This document shows positions 49,644 to 58,244 of a DNA stretch of 64,000 bases, in pieces. The position numbers and the translations under genes are program-made. The first letter of the stretch is position 1. Each line of letters begins with the position of its first letter. The notes under the pieces were generated by a model. That model did no database searches and was not told where the DNA came from. It saw only the letters and a program-made list of their open reading frames with translations. Source of the stretch: Paracoccus aestuariivivens (lineage in GTDB: Bacteria > Pseudomonadota > Alphaproteobacteria > Rhodobacterales > Rhodobacteraceae); NCBI RefSeq assembly GCF_009711225.1, contig NZ_WMIE01000001.1, positions 124,001 through 188,000 on the forward strand, in the 5' to 3' direction.

Positions 49644-50049
49644 ACTCCCACCAGCGATCGATGACGGCGATGTCGTCATCGGACCAGCCGAAGTGATGCG
49701 CGAATTCGTGGATCACGACATGACCGACCAGCGCACCCAGCGTGACATTGCCGCGGCTGGACCATTCGTCCAGAATGGCGCGACGGAACAGCCAGACCGT
49801 GTCGGGGAAATGCTGCGGCTCGGTCGCCGATTTTTCGGTCATCGGCACGCCGTCATAAAGACCGGTTAGCTCCAGAGGATCGTCGATCTCAAGCTCGTCA
49901 AGGAACTCCTCGCCAGCGAAGTCCTCGACCCGCAGGACGACCTGTGCGGCAGGTCCGGCGAATTCGGGCGGAAGTCCGGCAATCGCCTCGCGGGCAAGTT
50001 CTTCGATCAAGGCCGCGTCGGGCGCCTCGGCATTCTTCCAGTCTTGCAT
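49642..50049 (-). CDS. Zincin-like metallopeptidase family protein
   Basis: Protein of 135 residues. The HExxH motif HEFAHHFGW has H114, E115 and H118, with an acidic stretch after it (SDDDIAVID). This is the small zincin family (PF06262-like) found in actinobacteria and alphaproteobacteria with no known substrate. The N-terminal half is acidic (EELAREAIAGLPPEF, VEDFAGEEFLDELEIDDPLEL), typical of the family. No signal peptide, so cytoplasmic. Divergent from gltX. Confidence 0.85.
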   Translation of the reverse strand: MQDWKNAEAPDAALIEELAREAIAGLPPEFAGPAAQVVLRVEDFAGEEFLDELEIDDPLELTGLYDGVPMTEKSATEPQHFPDTVWLFRRAILDEWSSRGNVTLGALVGHVVIHEFAHHFGWSDDDIAVIDRWWE

Positions 50050-50127
50050 CTGCTTACCTCATCTTTAGCCCCCGATATGGACAAAAACCGCCATTTGTGA
50101 AAGAGCGAAGCCGACAGGAGAACGTCC

Positions 50128-51453
50128 ATGACCACGACCCGTTTCGCCCCTTCCCCCACCGGCCACATCCATGTCGGGAACCTCCGCACCGCGCTGATGA
50201 ACTACCTGATCGCGCGTAAGTCGGGCGGCACCTTCATCCTGCGGCTTGACGACACCGACCGCGAGCGGTCGAAGCAGGAATATGCCGACGGCATCCAGCG
50301 CGATCTGGAATGGCTTGGCCTGCAATGGGACCGGATTGAGCGCCAGTCCGACCGCCTTGACCGTTATGCCGAGGCCGCCGACGGCCTGCGCAAATCCGGC
50401 CGCCTTTACGAGGTATTCGAGACGCCGGTCGAACTGGACCTGAAGCGCAAGAAACAGCTGAACATGGGCAAGCCGCCGGTCTATGACCGCGCGGGCCTCA
50501 AGCTGTCCGCGGACGAGATTGCCAAACTGCGCTCCGAGGGCCGCGACGGCTATTGGCGCTTCCTGCTGGATCAGGAACGCATCGAATGGCCGGACGGCAT
50601 CTTGGGCGATATCTCGATCGACGCGGCCAGCGTTTCGGACCCGGTTCTGATCCGCGCCGACGGTCAGGTGCTGTATACGTTTGCGTCCTCGGTCGATGAC
50701 GCCGATATGGGCGTGACCCATATCGTGCGCGGTGCAGACCACGTGACGAATACCGCGACCCAGATCCAGATCATCCGCGCGCTGGGGGCCGAGCCTCCGG
50801 CTTTCGCGCATCACAGCCTGTTGACCGGCGCACAGGGCGAGGAACTGTCCAAGCGCCTCGGCGTGCTGGCAATCAAGGACCTGCGCGAAGCCGGCGTCGC
50901 CCCCGAGGCCCTGCTGTCGCTGATGGCCCGCCTTGGCTCGTCGCAGCCGGTCGAGCTGCGCATGGATCTGGACAGTCTGGCCGCGAATTTCGAGCCGTCG
51001 CAATTCGGCGCTTCGCCGACCAAATTCGACGCCGAGGATCTATGGCCGCTGACCCGCGAAGCGAACCAGGCGCGACCCTTCGAGGTGGTCAAGGATCGCA
51101 TCGCGGCGCTTGGCGTTCCTGACGAACTGGCCGAACGCTTCTGGCGCGTCGCCTCGAAAAACATCACCAAGCTGGACGATCTGGCTGGCTGGTGGGAGGT
51201 CTTCTCGAAAGGTGCCGAGCCGCTGATCGAACCCGAGGATGCCGATTTCATCGCGCAGGCAATGACGCTGCTGCCGCCGCCGCCTTACACGGACGCGACC
51301 TGGGGCGAGTTCACCGCAGCCGTCAAAGACGCGACGGGCCGTAAGGGAAAGGGCCTGTTCATGCCGCTGCGCAAGGCCCTGACCGGTCAGGCAAGCGGGC
51401 CAGAGATGGCGGATGTCATGCCGCTGCTGCAGGTCGTACGCGCCAAGGCCTAA
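50128..51453 (+). CDS. gltX: Glutamate-tRNA ligase
   Basis: Protein of 441 residues, class I aminoacyl-tRNA synthetase charging tRNA-Glu (and perhaps tRNA-Gln). The HIGH-type motif is HIHVG (13-17) in RFAPSPTGHIHVGNLRTAL. The KMSKS-type motif is ELSKR at 240-243, preceded by TGAQGE. Length is at the short end of GluRS. Alphaproteobacteria commonly carry two GluRS genes with different tRNA preference; which this is cannot be determined. AGGAG (50116-50120) lies 7 bases from the ATG and a strong terminator follows. Confidence 0.94.
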   Translation: MTTTRFAPSPTGHIHVGNLRTALMNYLIARKSGGTFILRLDDTDRERSKQEYADGIQRDLEWLGLQWDRIERQSDRLDRYAEAADGLRKSGRLYEVFETPVELDLKRKKQLNMGKPPVYDRAGLKLSADEIAKLRSEGRDGYWRFLLDQERIEWPDGILGDISIDAASVSDPVLIRADGQVLYTFASSVDDADMGVTHIVRGADHVTNTATQIQIIRALGAEPPAFAHHSLLTGAQGEELSKRLGVLAIKDLREAGVAPEALLSLMARLGSSQPVELRMDLDSLAANFEPSQFGASPTKFDAEDLWPLTREANQARPFEVVKDRIAALGVPDELAERFWRVASKNITKLDDLAGWWEVFSKGAEPLIEPEDADFIAQAMTLLPPPPYTDATWGEFTAAVKDATGRKGKGLFMPLRKALTGQASGPEMADVMPLLQVVRAKA

Positions 51454-51476
51454 TTCGCTTCAGTTCCAGATTGAAT

Positions 51477-51509
51477 GGGGCAGCCACGTGATCGCGGCTG
51501 CCCCTTTTT
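51477..51509 (+). terminator. Rho-independent terminator of gltX
   Basis: GGGGCAGCC (51477-51485) pairs perfectly with GGCTGCCCC (51496-51504), followed directly by TTTTT. Textbook intrinsic terminator 24 bases after the gltX stop. Confidence 0.93.
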
Positions 51510-51635
51510 CGTTTCCGCCGATGCGGATTCCCGCGTGATTTCCATCGCTTCGCCTTAAATGATCACGTCGCCACAGGGGGGGCCGAAGTCATTGAAAAAA
51601 CCTTCCGCCTCGGCAAGATTTCTTTCCGAAAGCGC

Positions 51636-51664
51636 TTGACGCCACCCGCCACTCGCCGTAATTA
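51636..51664 (+). promoter_or_regulatory. Promoter of tRNA-Met
   Basis: TTGACG (51636-51641), 17 bases, TAATTA (51659-51664), ending 14 bases before the mature tRNA 5' end. Strong match and ideal geometry. Confidence 0.75.
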
Positions 51665-51678
51665 GCCCGCACTCCAGT

Positions 51679-51755
51679 GGCGGAGTAGCTCAGCTGGTTA
51701 GAGCAGAGGAATCATAATCCTTGTGTCGGGGGTTCAAATCCCTCCTCCGCTACCA
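51679..51755 (+). tRNA. tRNA-Met (CAT), elongator type
   Basis: A 77-base cloverleaf with encoded CCA. Acceptor arms GGCGGAG and CTCCGCT pair (G1-T72 as a wobble), the D-arm is GTAGCTCAGCTGGTTAGAGC, the anticodon CAT is at 51713-51715 in AATCATAATCC, and the T-arm contains GGTTCAAATCC. The first pair is not the unpaired C1-A72 of initiator tRNA and the body matches alphaproteobacterial elongator tRNA-Met. The tRNA-Ile2 reading of CAT is unlikely on body sequence. Confidence 0.93.
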
Positions 51756-51776
51756 TTTCCTTCACAGGAAATTCGA

Positions 51777-51813
51777 GAATGAAAAAGGGCGCATCTGCGC
51801 CCTATTTTCATTC
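51777..51813. terminator. Bidirectional terminator between tRNA-Met and the Hint-domain gene
   Basis: AGGGCGC (51786-51792) and GCGCCCT (51797-51803) form a 7-bp stem, extended by GAATGAAAA (51777-51785) and TTTTCATTC (51805-51813) with one bulged A. The plus strand has ATTTTC after the stem, the minus strand TTTTTC. It can end both the tRNA transcript and the convergent gene. Confidence 0.85.
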
Positions 51814-51886
51814 GTTCGGTCGGCAACGATCCGGCTGTCACCCTGACGCGGCCGATTGGGCCGCGCCTGTCAGATCAGCCGGAAGT

Positions 51887-52882
51887 TCAAGCGGTAACCC
51901 GAAGCTGGGTTTGCGGACCCATCGTCCAGCGGCCGGGCCGGATCACCGGACGGGCCATCGAGTAAACATGCTGACCGCGCAGCGGAGCCGTCACAAAGCG
52001 CGACAGCGAGCGCTGATTGCGTTTTCCCAACATCTGCCAGCCCTGAAAGCCGGGATTGAAACTTTCCGTCGACGCACCTTCGGACAGCAGCAACTCGTGG
52101 CGCTCAAGCAGGACGTGGTAATAATGCGCAAGCCGCGCATTCGCTTGCGACACACCCGGCATACCCAACATGGCCTTGGCAGCCACCAGCGACGGCCCGC
52201 CCGTCTCCGAGCGCACCAGAACCCTGTGTTGCGGCGAAACCGACAGGCGGGCCTCGTTCCCCAGCACGCCCTGCTCAAAGACGACCGGCGCGGTCTTGTC
52301 GGTGACGTGAACGATGCTGTGGCCAATCCAGACAATCGGCTGACAGCCATTGTCCAGCGTCTGCAAAAGATCGCCCTGACGCAGCATATGAACCGGCAGA
52401 TCACCGCGTTTTGTCCGGATCAGCGTATGTGCTGCAAAGCATACGAACAGGTTATCGTAGGAAGTGCTGGGTTCGTCGTCATATGCGCCCGTAAAGACAT
52501 ATGTCTGGCTCGGGTCGATATCGCCGGAAGCCGCGAAGCCGACGATCGGTCCACCTCCATCCAGACGGATGGCATAGATTTCGATCGCATCGGCCGGATC
52601 GTCCGAACCTTCGGGCATGATCGTATATGCATATTCAGGATCGACGCGTACATTGTCTTCGTATTCGACCCCGTTGACCGTCAGCGGGCCGTCAAGACGC
52701 TGCGAACTGGAACCGTCAAGGAACAGGTTGTCGTCATCCACGACCGACATCATGATCGGTTCGGCATTGGGGTCAAAGGTAAGCGTGGTGCCCTCCATGC
52801 CGGTATCGACAGAGCTTGGATTATCGAAAGCCGCGCCAGCACTCGCGACGCTATCGAGTTCCCAAATTACGAAATCTGGCAT
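51887..52882 (-). CDS. Hint (Hedgehog/intein-type) domain protein
   Basis: Protein of 331 residues. The N-terminal 145 residues are acidic and strand-rich (DPNAEPIMMSVVDDDNLFLDG). The Hint domain starts at C148 in VCFAAHTLIRTKRGDLPVHMLRQGDLLQTLDNG and continues with the histidine block SPQHRVLVRS near 226 and AHYYHVLLERHELLLSEGA. This is the Hint_2-like group abundant in Rhodobacterales, often linked to secreted or surface proteins. C148 is the expected nucleophile for an N-S acyl shift; autoprocessing is plausible but unproven. AGGAAC precedes the ATG at 52882. No signal peptide, so type I secretion would be the expected route (inference). Confidence 0.85.
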   Translation of the reverse strand: MPDFVIWELDSVASAGAAFDNPSSVDTGMEGTTLTFDPNAEPIMMSVVDDDNLFLDGSSSQRLDGPLTVNGVEYEDNVRVDPEYAYTIMPEGSDDPADAIEIYAIRLDGGGPIVGFAASGDIDPSQTYVFTGAYDDEPSTSYDNLFVCFAAHTLIRTKRGDLPVHMLRQGDLLQTLDNGCQPIVWIGHSIVHVTDKTAPVVFEQGVLGNEARLSVSPQHRVLVRSETGGPSLVAAKAMLGMPGVSQANARLAHYYHVLLERHELLLSEGASTESFNPGFQGWQMLGKRNQRSLSRFVTAPLRGQHVYSMARPVIRPGRWTMGPQTQLRVTA

Positions 52883-53110
52883 CAATCGTTCCTTTACTCA
52901 GAATTGGAAGCGAAGGCCTGAAGACTCACCTCTAGCGAACGCGCGGAAGTGCCTAACGAATCCCAGCTTATTTGTCCAATTTGCATGGTCAAGTTTCCGA
53001 GACCGCATCCAGCACGGGATTCGTGGATTGCCCATAGCAATGGCCTTGGGGCCCGCCGATCATGGACCGGCATGCTGAATTTCAGTTGTCAGTTTTAGGC
53101 TAGGAAAGGC

Positions 53111-53629
53111 TCAGGCGCGGCCGTCGATGCGCACGAAGTCCAGCACGCTGCCCTCACCGGGCTGCAAGTCGATCCATTTGTCGATCTGGAAGTCGACAAC
53201 CAATGTGGCAGCGGTCGGGTAGCGGCGGAACTCGGGATCCACCGGCACACGCGCCGGAAGCATGGCGGCAAATTCGGCAATGCCGGGATTATGGCCCAGC
53301 AGCATTACTGTAGGCTCACTCGCAGTACGCAGGATTTCCAGCATTTTTTCGGGTGAGGCGTGGTACAGACCGGGTTCGAGGCGCAGATGCGGACGAACCT
53401 CCAGCGGCGCAACCGCAACGCGTTCCCATGTTTCGCGGGTGCGATGCGAGGTCGAGCATAGCACCTCTTCGGGTTCGTAGCCGCGGCTGGCCAGCCAATC
53501 GCCAAGTGCGCGCGCCGCGCGCCGGCCGCGATCATTCAGCGGCCGGTCGTGGTCAGCTTGCGAGGGATCATCCCAAGACGATTTGGCGTGGCGGGTCAGG
53601 ATCAGCCGGCAGTGTCCGAGAGGTGTCAT
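53111..53629 (-). CDS. SixA-like histidine phosphatase
   Basis: Protein of 172 residues of the phosphoglycerate mutase-like phosphatase family. The phosphohistidine motif LTRHAKSSW has R13 and H14, and the second histidine is in LLGHNPGIAEFA near 113. The order RPLNDRGRRAARALGDWL and SHRTRETWERV is typical of SixA-type enzymes, which dephosphorylate phosphohistidine proteins such as the nitrogen PTS. A partial ptsP gene lies at the right end of the window, giving a plausible partner. A 228-base gap (52883-53110) between the Hint-domain gene and this one holds nothing I recognise. Confidence 0.87.
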   Translation of the reverse strand: MTPLGHCRLILTRHAKSSWDDPSQADHDRPLNDRGRRAARALGDWLASRGYEPEEVLCSTSHRTRETWERVAVAPLEVRPHLRLEPGLYHASPEKMLEILRTASEPTVMLLGHNPGIAEFAAMLPARVPVDPEFRRYPTAATLVVDFQIDKWIDLQPGEGSVLDFVRIDGRA

Positions 53630-53715
53630 GGAATTGCCTTTTCGGCCGTGGAAATTTCAAGCAAACCTGCCACAGCTTTCGCTAGACGGGCAAGCGCTCG
53701 TTTCCGCTAAACCGA

Positions 53716-54630
53716 CTACAGTCCCGTGCCACCTTGTCGCAGACCCCGGGGTTTCACCCGCGGCTCGGTCGTGCGGATCAAAGAACCGGCACCGTGTTCG
53801 GTGAAAAGCTCGAGCAAGCTGGCGTTCGGAACGCGTCCGTCCAGGATGACGACGGCGCGAACACCCTCCTCCACGGCCTTCAGCGCCGTCTCGGTTTTGG
53901 GGATCATGCCCCCCGCAATCGTCCCGTCAGCGATCATCGCGCGAACCTGATCGGGATGCATCGAGGTCACGACCTCGCCCGAGGCATCCTTGACCCCCGC
54001 CACATCGGTCAGCAGCAGAAGACGATCCGCCTTGAGCGCACCCGCGATGGCACCGGCAGCGGTGTCGCCATTCACGTTGAAGGTCTCGTTGTCTTCCATA
54101 CCCGTCGCGACCGGCGCGATGACGGGGATCAAACCCGCATTGTAAAGGTCGCGGATGATCTGCACGTTCATCTCGACCGGGCGACCGACGAAGCCCAGTT
54201 CGGGATCGTCTGCCTCGCAGACCATCAGGTCGTCATCTTTGCCCGAGATCCCGACAGCGCGCCCGCCTGCGTCGTTGATCGCCTGCACGATGCGCTTGTT
54301 CACAAGGCCAGACAGCACCATCTCGACCACTTCGACGGTCTCGCGCGTGGTGACGCGCTTGCCGCGAACGAAACGGCTTTCGATGCCCAGCTTGCCCAGA
54401 AGATCGTTGATCATCGGCCCGCCGCCATGGACCACGACCGGATGGATACCGACCTGCTTCATCAGCACGATGTCTCGGGCAAATTCTGCCATGGCGACAT
54501 CGTCGCCCATGGCATTGCCGCCGAATTTCACCACCACGACCGCGCCGGAGTATCGCTGCATATAGGGCAGCGCTTCCGAAAGGGTGCGAGCGGTAGGAAT
54601 CCAGTCACGGTTCATGTCTTGCTTTCTCAT
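53716..54630 (-). CDS. argB: Acetylglutamate kinase
   Basis: Protein of 304 residues catalysing the second step of arginine synthesis. Motifs [42 protein letters not shown] and the C-terminal [26 protein letters not shown] are present. The N-terminal helix [17 protein letters not shown] is that of the hexameric, arginine-inhibited class. Start uncertain: ATG at 54630 (MRKQDMNRD) or 54615 (MNRDW); the frame remains open to 54699. It follows engB by 79 bases. Confidence 0.95.
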   Translation of the reverse strand: MRKQDMNRDWIPTARTLSEALPYMQRYSGAVVVVKFGGNAMGDDVAMAEFARDIVLMKQVGIHPVVVHGGGPMINDLLGKLGIESRFVRGKRVTTRETVEVVEMVLSGLVNKRIVQAINDAGGRAVGISGKDDDLMVCEADDPELGFVGRPVEMNVQIIRDLYNAGLIPVIAPVATGMEDNETFNVNGDTAAGAIAGALKADRLLLLTDVAGVKDASGEVVTSMHPDQVRAMIADGTIAGGMIPKTETALKAVEEGVRAVVILDGRVPNASLLELFTEHGAGSLIRTTEPRVKPRGLRQGGTGL

Positions 54631-54709
54631 CAGGAGCCCCCGTAGATCGGCGGTGACACTAGGACCAAGCCCCGGCAAGGTCCAGACCGACAACGGCAAG
54701 GCTCACGCC

Positions 54710-55360
54710 TTAGTCAAGCCCGGCGATAATCGCACGGAGCGTCGCGATTCCCTCACCCTTTTCCGAACTGGTCACGACAATCTCGGGATAGGCGGCGGGA
54801 TGTTTTTGCAGCGCCTCTTCGACCTGCTTCACGACTGCATCCAGTTCCTGACGGTTGATCTTGTCGGTCTTGGTCAGGACAACCTGAAACGGCACGGCGG
54901 CGCGGTCCAGCAGACGCAGGATCTCGTGATCGACATCCTTGACCCCATGGCGCGAGTCGATCAGCGCGAAGGCACGACGCAGCGTCGGACGGCCCTGCAG
55001 GTAGTTCTTCAACAGGGCCTGCCATTTGGCGACAACGGCGACCGGCGCCTTGGCAAAACCGTAGCCCGGAAGGTCGACCAGATAGGCCTTTTCGCCCAGG
55101 GTGAAATAGTTGACCTCTTGCGTACGGCCCGGCGTATTCGAGGCTCGAGCGAGCGACTTACGTCCCGTCAACGCATTGATCAGGCTAGATTTCCCGACGT
55201 TCGAGCGGCCGGCGAAGCAAACTTCGGGGCGGTCGGCTGGCGGTAGGCCATCCATGGCGACGACGCCCTTGAGAAAGTCGATTGGCCCCGCGAAAAGCAG
55301 GCGAGCCTCTTCGGCAATCTCTGCTTCGGGTTCAGGAGCGATCGGGAAGGAAACCTTCAT
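54710..55360 (-). CDS. engB: Ribosome biogenesis GTPase YihA/EngB
   Basis: Protein of 216 residues. GTPase motifs are G1 GRSNVGKS (51-58), G2 region TPGRTQEVNYF, G3 DLPGYGFAKAP and G4 TKTDK. EngB binds late 50S precursors. It overlaps the upstream MOSC gene by 4 bases (ATGA). Confidence 0.95.
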   Translation of the reverse strand: MKVSFPIAPEPEAEIAEEARLLFAGPIDFLKGVVAMDGLPPADRPEVCFAGRSNVGKSSLINALTGRKSLARASNTPGRTQEVNYFTLGEKAYLVDLPGYGFAKAPVAVVAKWQALLKNYLQGRPTLRRAFALIDSRHGVKDVDHEILRLLDRAAVPFQVVLTKTDKINRQELDAVVKQVEEALQKHPAAYPEIVVTSSEKGEGIATLRAIIAGLD

Positions 55361-56121
55361 GCGCGAATCTCGTCTTTGAGGGCGATCTCGCCGCCGGTAA
55401 CGACCTCGGCATAGATACCAAAGTCATGATGGCCGAATGCAGCGGTCAGCGCGGCTGGCATGTCGCAGTCAAGACGGCCCGTGTTCGTGTTGGCGCTGGT
55501 CGCGGCGCAGCGACCGATGGTTTCGGTAACCCGCAACTCGACATCGCCGATATTCAGAATCCGGCCCACCAGATCGCGTTCGGCGTAAGGCGGCCATCCA
55601 TCGACCCAAAGATTGCCACGCCAACGCTCGATCCCAAGGGGGTGTCCCACCCGGTTCTCAAGATCGCGCAAGCTGGAAAGCGACAGGATCGACAGCCAGG
55701 GCTGGTTCACATCGGTCCAGCCGGTCGGACCTTGGACCAAACGCGTTGCAGAGGGCTTATCGGCGGGCCACAGCGGGGCAACCCAGTCGATCAGCCGCGC
55801 GGCTTCGGTTTCGGGATCGAAGACCAGATCAGCCAGGTCAGGATGTGTCAGGCGTATGGCACCATGCGGCGCGCCGTTGACCCAGCCGCCCTGAATGGCT
55901 TGCAGCGCAGCCGAAGCCACGCCGCGTACAAAGCAGGATTTCGGCAACCAGCGCTGGGGATTTCCCCCCTCGCCTGCATGACGCTCACCCGCTTCGGTAA
56001 GTATCGCCCACAAGCGGTCACCCGGAAGCCGACGCGCCGCTGTCAGCCGCGCGTTGGCCATATCCTCGCCACCGATCGACTTGATCGGGTGGCGGCGGAT
56101 CCGGGCGATTGTCGCAATCAT
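55357..56121 (-). CDS. MOSC domain protein
   Basis: Protein of 254 residues. The N-terminal beta-barrel region (IATIARIRRHPIKSIGGEDMANARL) and the MOSC core with the candidate cofactor-binding cysteine in IGRCAATSANTNTGRLDCDM place it in the family that carries sulfurated molybdenum cofactor. The HPIKS motif is standard. Gene overlaps of 4 bases on both sides (yidC, engB) tie it into the yidC operon; no molybdenum genes are adjacent. The ATG at 56121 coincides with the overlap; the frame is open far upstream inside yidC but only as a shadow. Confidence 0.88.
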   Translation of the reverse strand: MIATIARIRRHPIKSIGGEDMANARLTAARRLPGDRLWAILTEAGERHAGEGGNPQRWLPKSCFVRGVASAALQAIQGGWVNGAPHGAIRLTHPDLADLVFDPETEAARLIDWVAPLWPADKPSATRLVQGPTGWTDVNQPWLSILSLSSLRDLENRVGHPLGIERWRGNLWVDGWPPYAERDLVGRILNIGDVELRVTETIGRCAATSANTNTGRLDCDMPAALTAAFGHHDFGIYAEVVTGGEIALKDEIRA

Positions 56122-58019
56122 TTTCCGCCTTTCGTTCCAGCCTTGTCGTCGCCCTTCTTCGGACGGGACGGAATGCCGGATTTGATGTTGCCGAAGAAGT
56201 CGGGACGGTGCCCGTGCATCGACATGATCGTGTATTGCTGCCCGATGGTGATGAGGTTGTTCGTGATCCAGTACAGCACCAGACCCGAGGCAAAGCTGCC
56301 CAGCATCAACATGAAGATCCACGGCATCCAGGCAAAGATCATCTTCTGCGCCGGATCGGCGGGAGCCGGGTTCAGTTTCTGCTGCATCCACATCGAGATG
56401 CCCAGGACGATCGCCAGCGCAGGCAAGGTGAAGCTGTGCAACATCGAGCCTTGTCCGGGCGTGGCCCAGGGCAGCAGACCGAACAGGTTCCACAGGCTAG
56501 ACGAATCCGGAGCCGAAAGGTCAGTGATCCAGCCGACCCAAGGCGCGTGACGCAGTTCGATCGTGACGAAGATCACCTTATACAGCGAGAAGAAGATCGG
56601 GATCTGCAGCAGGACCGGAAGGCAGCCTGCGGCGGGATTGACCTTCTCGCGCTTGTAAAGCTCCATGACCTCTTTTTGGTACTTCATCCGGTCGTCACCG
56701 GTGCGTTCCTTGATCGCCTCCATCTGCGGCTGCAATTCCTTCATCTTCGCCATCGAGATGTAAGATTTGCGCGCCAGCGGGAAGACCAGCAGCTTCAGGA
56801 TGAAGGTTAGCGCGATGATCGACCAACCCATATTGCCGATATGGCCGTGCAACCAATGCAGCAGGCGGAAGATCGGTTTAGTCAGGAAGTAGAACCAGCC
56901 CCAGTCGATCGAGTCGACAAAGCGGTCGATGCCGGGGTTTTCCTGATAACCATTGATGGTTTCCCAGACCTTCGCACCCGCGAACAGGTAGCTCGAGCTG
57001 GTGCCGGTCGCGCCGGGAGCAACGGTCTGTACCGGCATCCGTGCCTCGGTCTGGAAGATGTCCGCACCGGGGGCATATTTCACCACAGCGGTGAATGAGC
57101 TGCCCGGCGCCGGTGCCAGAGTCGTCATCCAGTATTTGTCGGTGAACCCGATCCAGCCGTTTTCCTTGACCTCGATCAGTTCGGCGGGCCCTTCGCCCGC
57201 AACCGCATCAAGCTCGGTGATATTCTTGTACTTCTTCTCCAGCAGCTCGCCATCGGTCATGCCGACCGCGCCCTCGTGAAGAACGTAGTAGTTCTGCGTG
57301 TCGGGTTTGCCGTGACGCGCGAGAATACCATAAGGCGCCGCCGAGAACGGCGTCTGGGCGGTGTTTTCCAGCGACTGGCTGATCGTGAACAGGAATTTTT
57401 CATCCAGCGCATAGGTGCGGCGGAAGATCTGCCCTGCGCCGTTGTCCCAGCGCAGGGTAACGGGTTTGCCGGGGGCCAGCACATCGCCGGACTCGATCTG
57501 CCACACGGTTGCCGGACCGGGGACCAGAGCCGGATCGGTCCCTGCGGCGGGCATCCAGCCGTAGACTGCGTAATAGGGCTTCTGCACCGTCGCTTCCAGA
57601 TTGCCACCGGGCGCGACGGGCGAACCTTCGGCCTGTAGTTGCATCTGGGCTGTCGGCGCCAATAGACGGACATTGGGCGAGCCCGGATCAAGCGTCTCGT
57701 GATAGCCGGTCAGCGCGAGATCATCGATGCGGCCACCAGCCAGCGAGATCGAGCCTTTCAGCGAGGGCGATTCGATCTGCAGGCGACCGGCTTTTGCCGA
57801 AGGGTCCGCGCTGGCGCTGTCGCCACCGGCAAGGGCGGGCGCAGCGCCCCCTTGTCCCGCAGCCGGTGCGCCGACCACAGGCTGACCGTCAACCGCTTGC
57901 GTCTGCGCGGTCTGCGGTGCCGGAGGCACGGGTTCCGGAGCGAAGAAGATCGACCAGACAAGAATGACGAGGGCCGAGAGGACCATCGCCAATATGAGGT
58001 TGCGGTTATTGTCTTCCAT
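56118..58019 (-). CDS. yidC: Membrane protein insertase YidC
   Basis: Protein of 633 residues, the long Gram-negative type: an N-terminal membrane anchor (LILAMVLSALVILVWSIFF), a low-complexity Ala/Pro/Gln linker (30-75), a large periplasmic domain, and the conserved insertase core from about 390 (FPLARKSYISMAKMKELQPQMEAIKERTGDD...). The core arginine in FPLARKS and the hairpin region of about 415-440 are intact. It inserts proteins with or without SecYEG, including respiratory subunits. Start verified by GGG at 8-10 bases upstream. Confidence 0.96.
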   Translation of the reverse strand: MEDNNRNLILAMVLSALVILVWSIFFAPEPVPPAPQTAQTQAVDGQPVVGAPAAGQGGAAPALAGGDSASADPSAKAGRLQIESPSLKGSISLAGGRIDDLALTGYHETLDPGSPNVRLLAPTAQMQLQAEGSPVAPGGNLEATVQKPYYAVYGWMPAAGTDPALVPGPATVWQIESGDVLAPGKPVTLRWDNGAGQIFRRTYALDEKFLFTISQSLENTAQTPFSAAPYGILARHGKPDTQNYYVLHEGAVGMTDGELLEKKYKNITELDAVAGEGPAELIEVKENGWIGFTDKYWMTTLAPAPGSSFTAVVKYAPGADIFQTEARMPVQTVAPGATGTSSSYLFAGAKVWETINGYQENPGIDRFVDSIDWGWFYFLTKPIFRLLHWLHGHIGNMGWSIIALTFILKLLVFPLARKSYISMAKMKELQPQMEAIKERTGDDRMKYQKEVMELYKREKVNPAAGCLPVLLQIPIFFSLYKVIFVTIELRHAPWVGWITDLSAPDSSSLWNLFGLLPWATPGQGSMLHSFTLPALAIVLGISMWMQQKLNPAPADPAQKMIFAWMPWIFMLMLGSFASGLVLYWITNNLITIGQQYTIMSMHGHRPDFFGNIKSGIPSRPKKGDDKAGTKGGK

Positions 58020-58244
58020 TCCGGACCAGCCCTTCGTCGTCTATGACCCAATGGGTTCGGGCCGCTTCAACAGAAGCGACCGCAAAAGGTCAAGGGAATT
58101 TGCCCGAATCGAGGCCAATGGTCATCATTCTCGATCAAACTTTCACTCGCCGCCTCTCCCCCGGACGCCGATGGCGCGTGGTGTGACCGCTGCGCCCCCA
58201 TGAATGGCTGACGGCTTACGACCGGATGCGACGGCGGCAACGTT

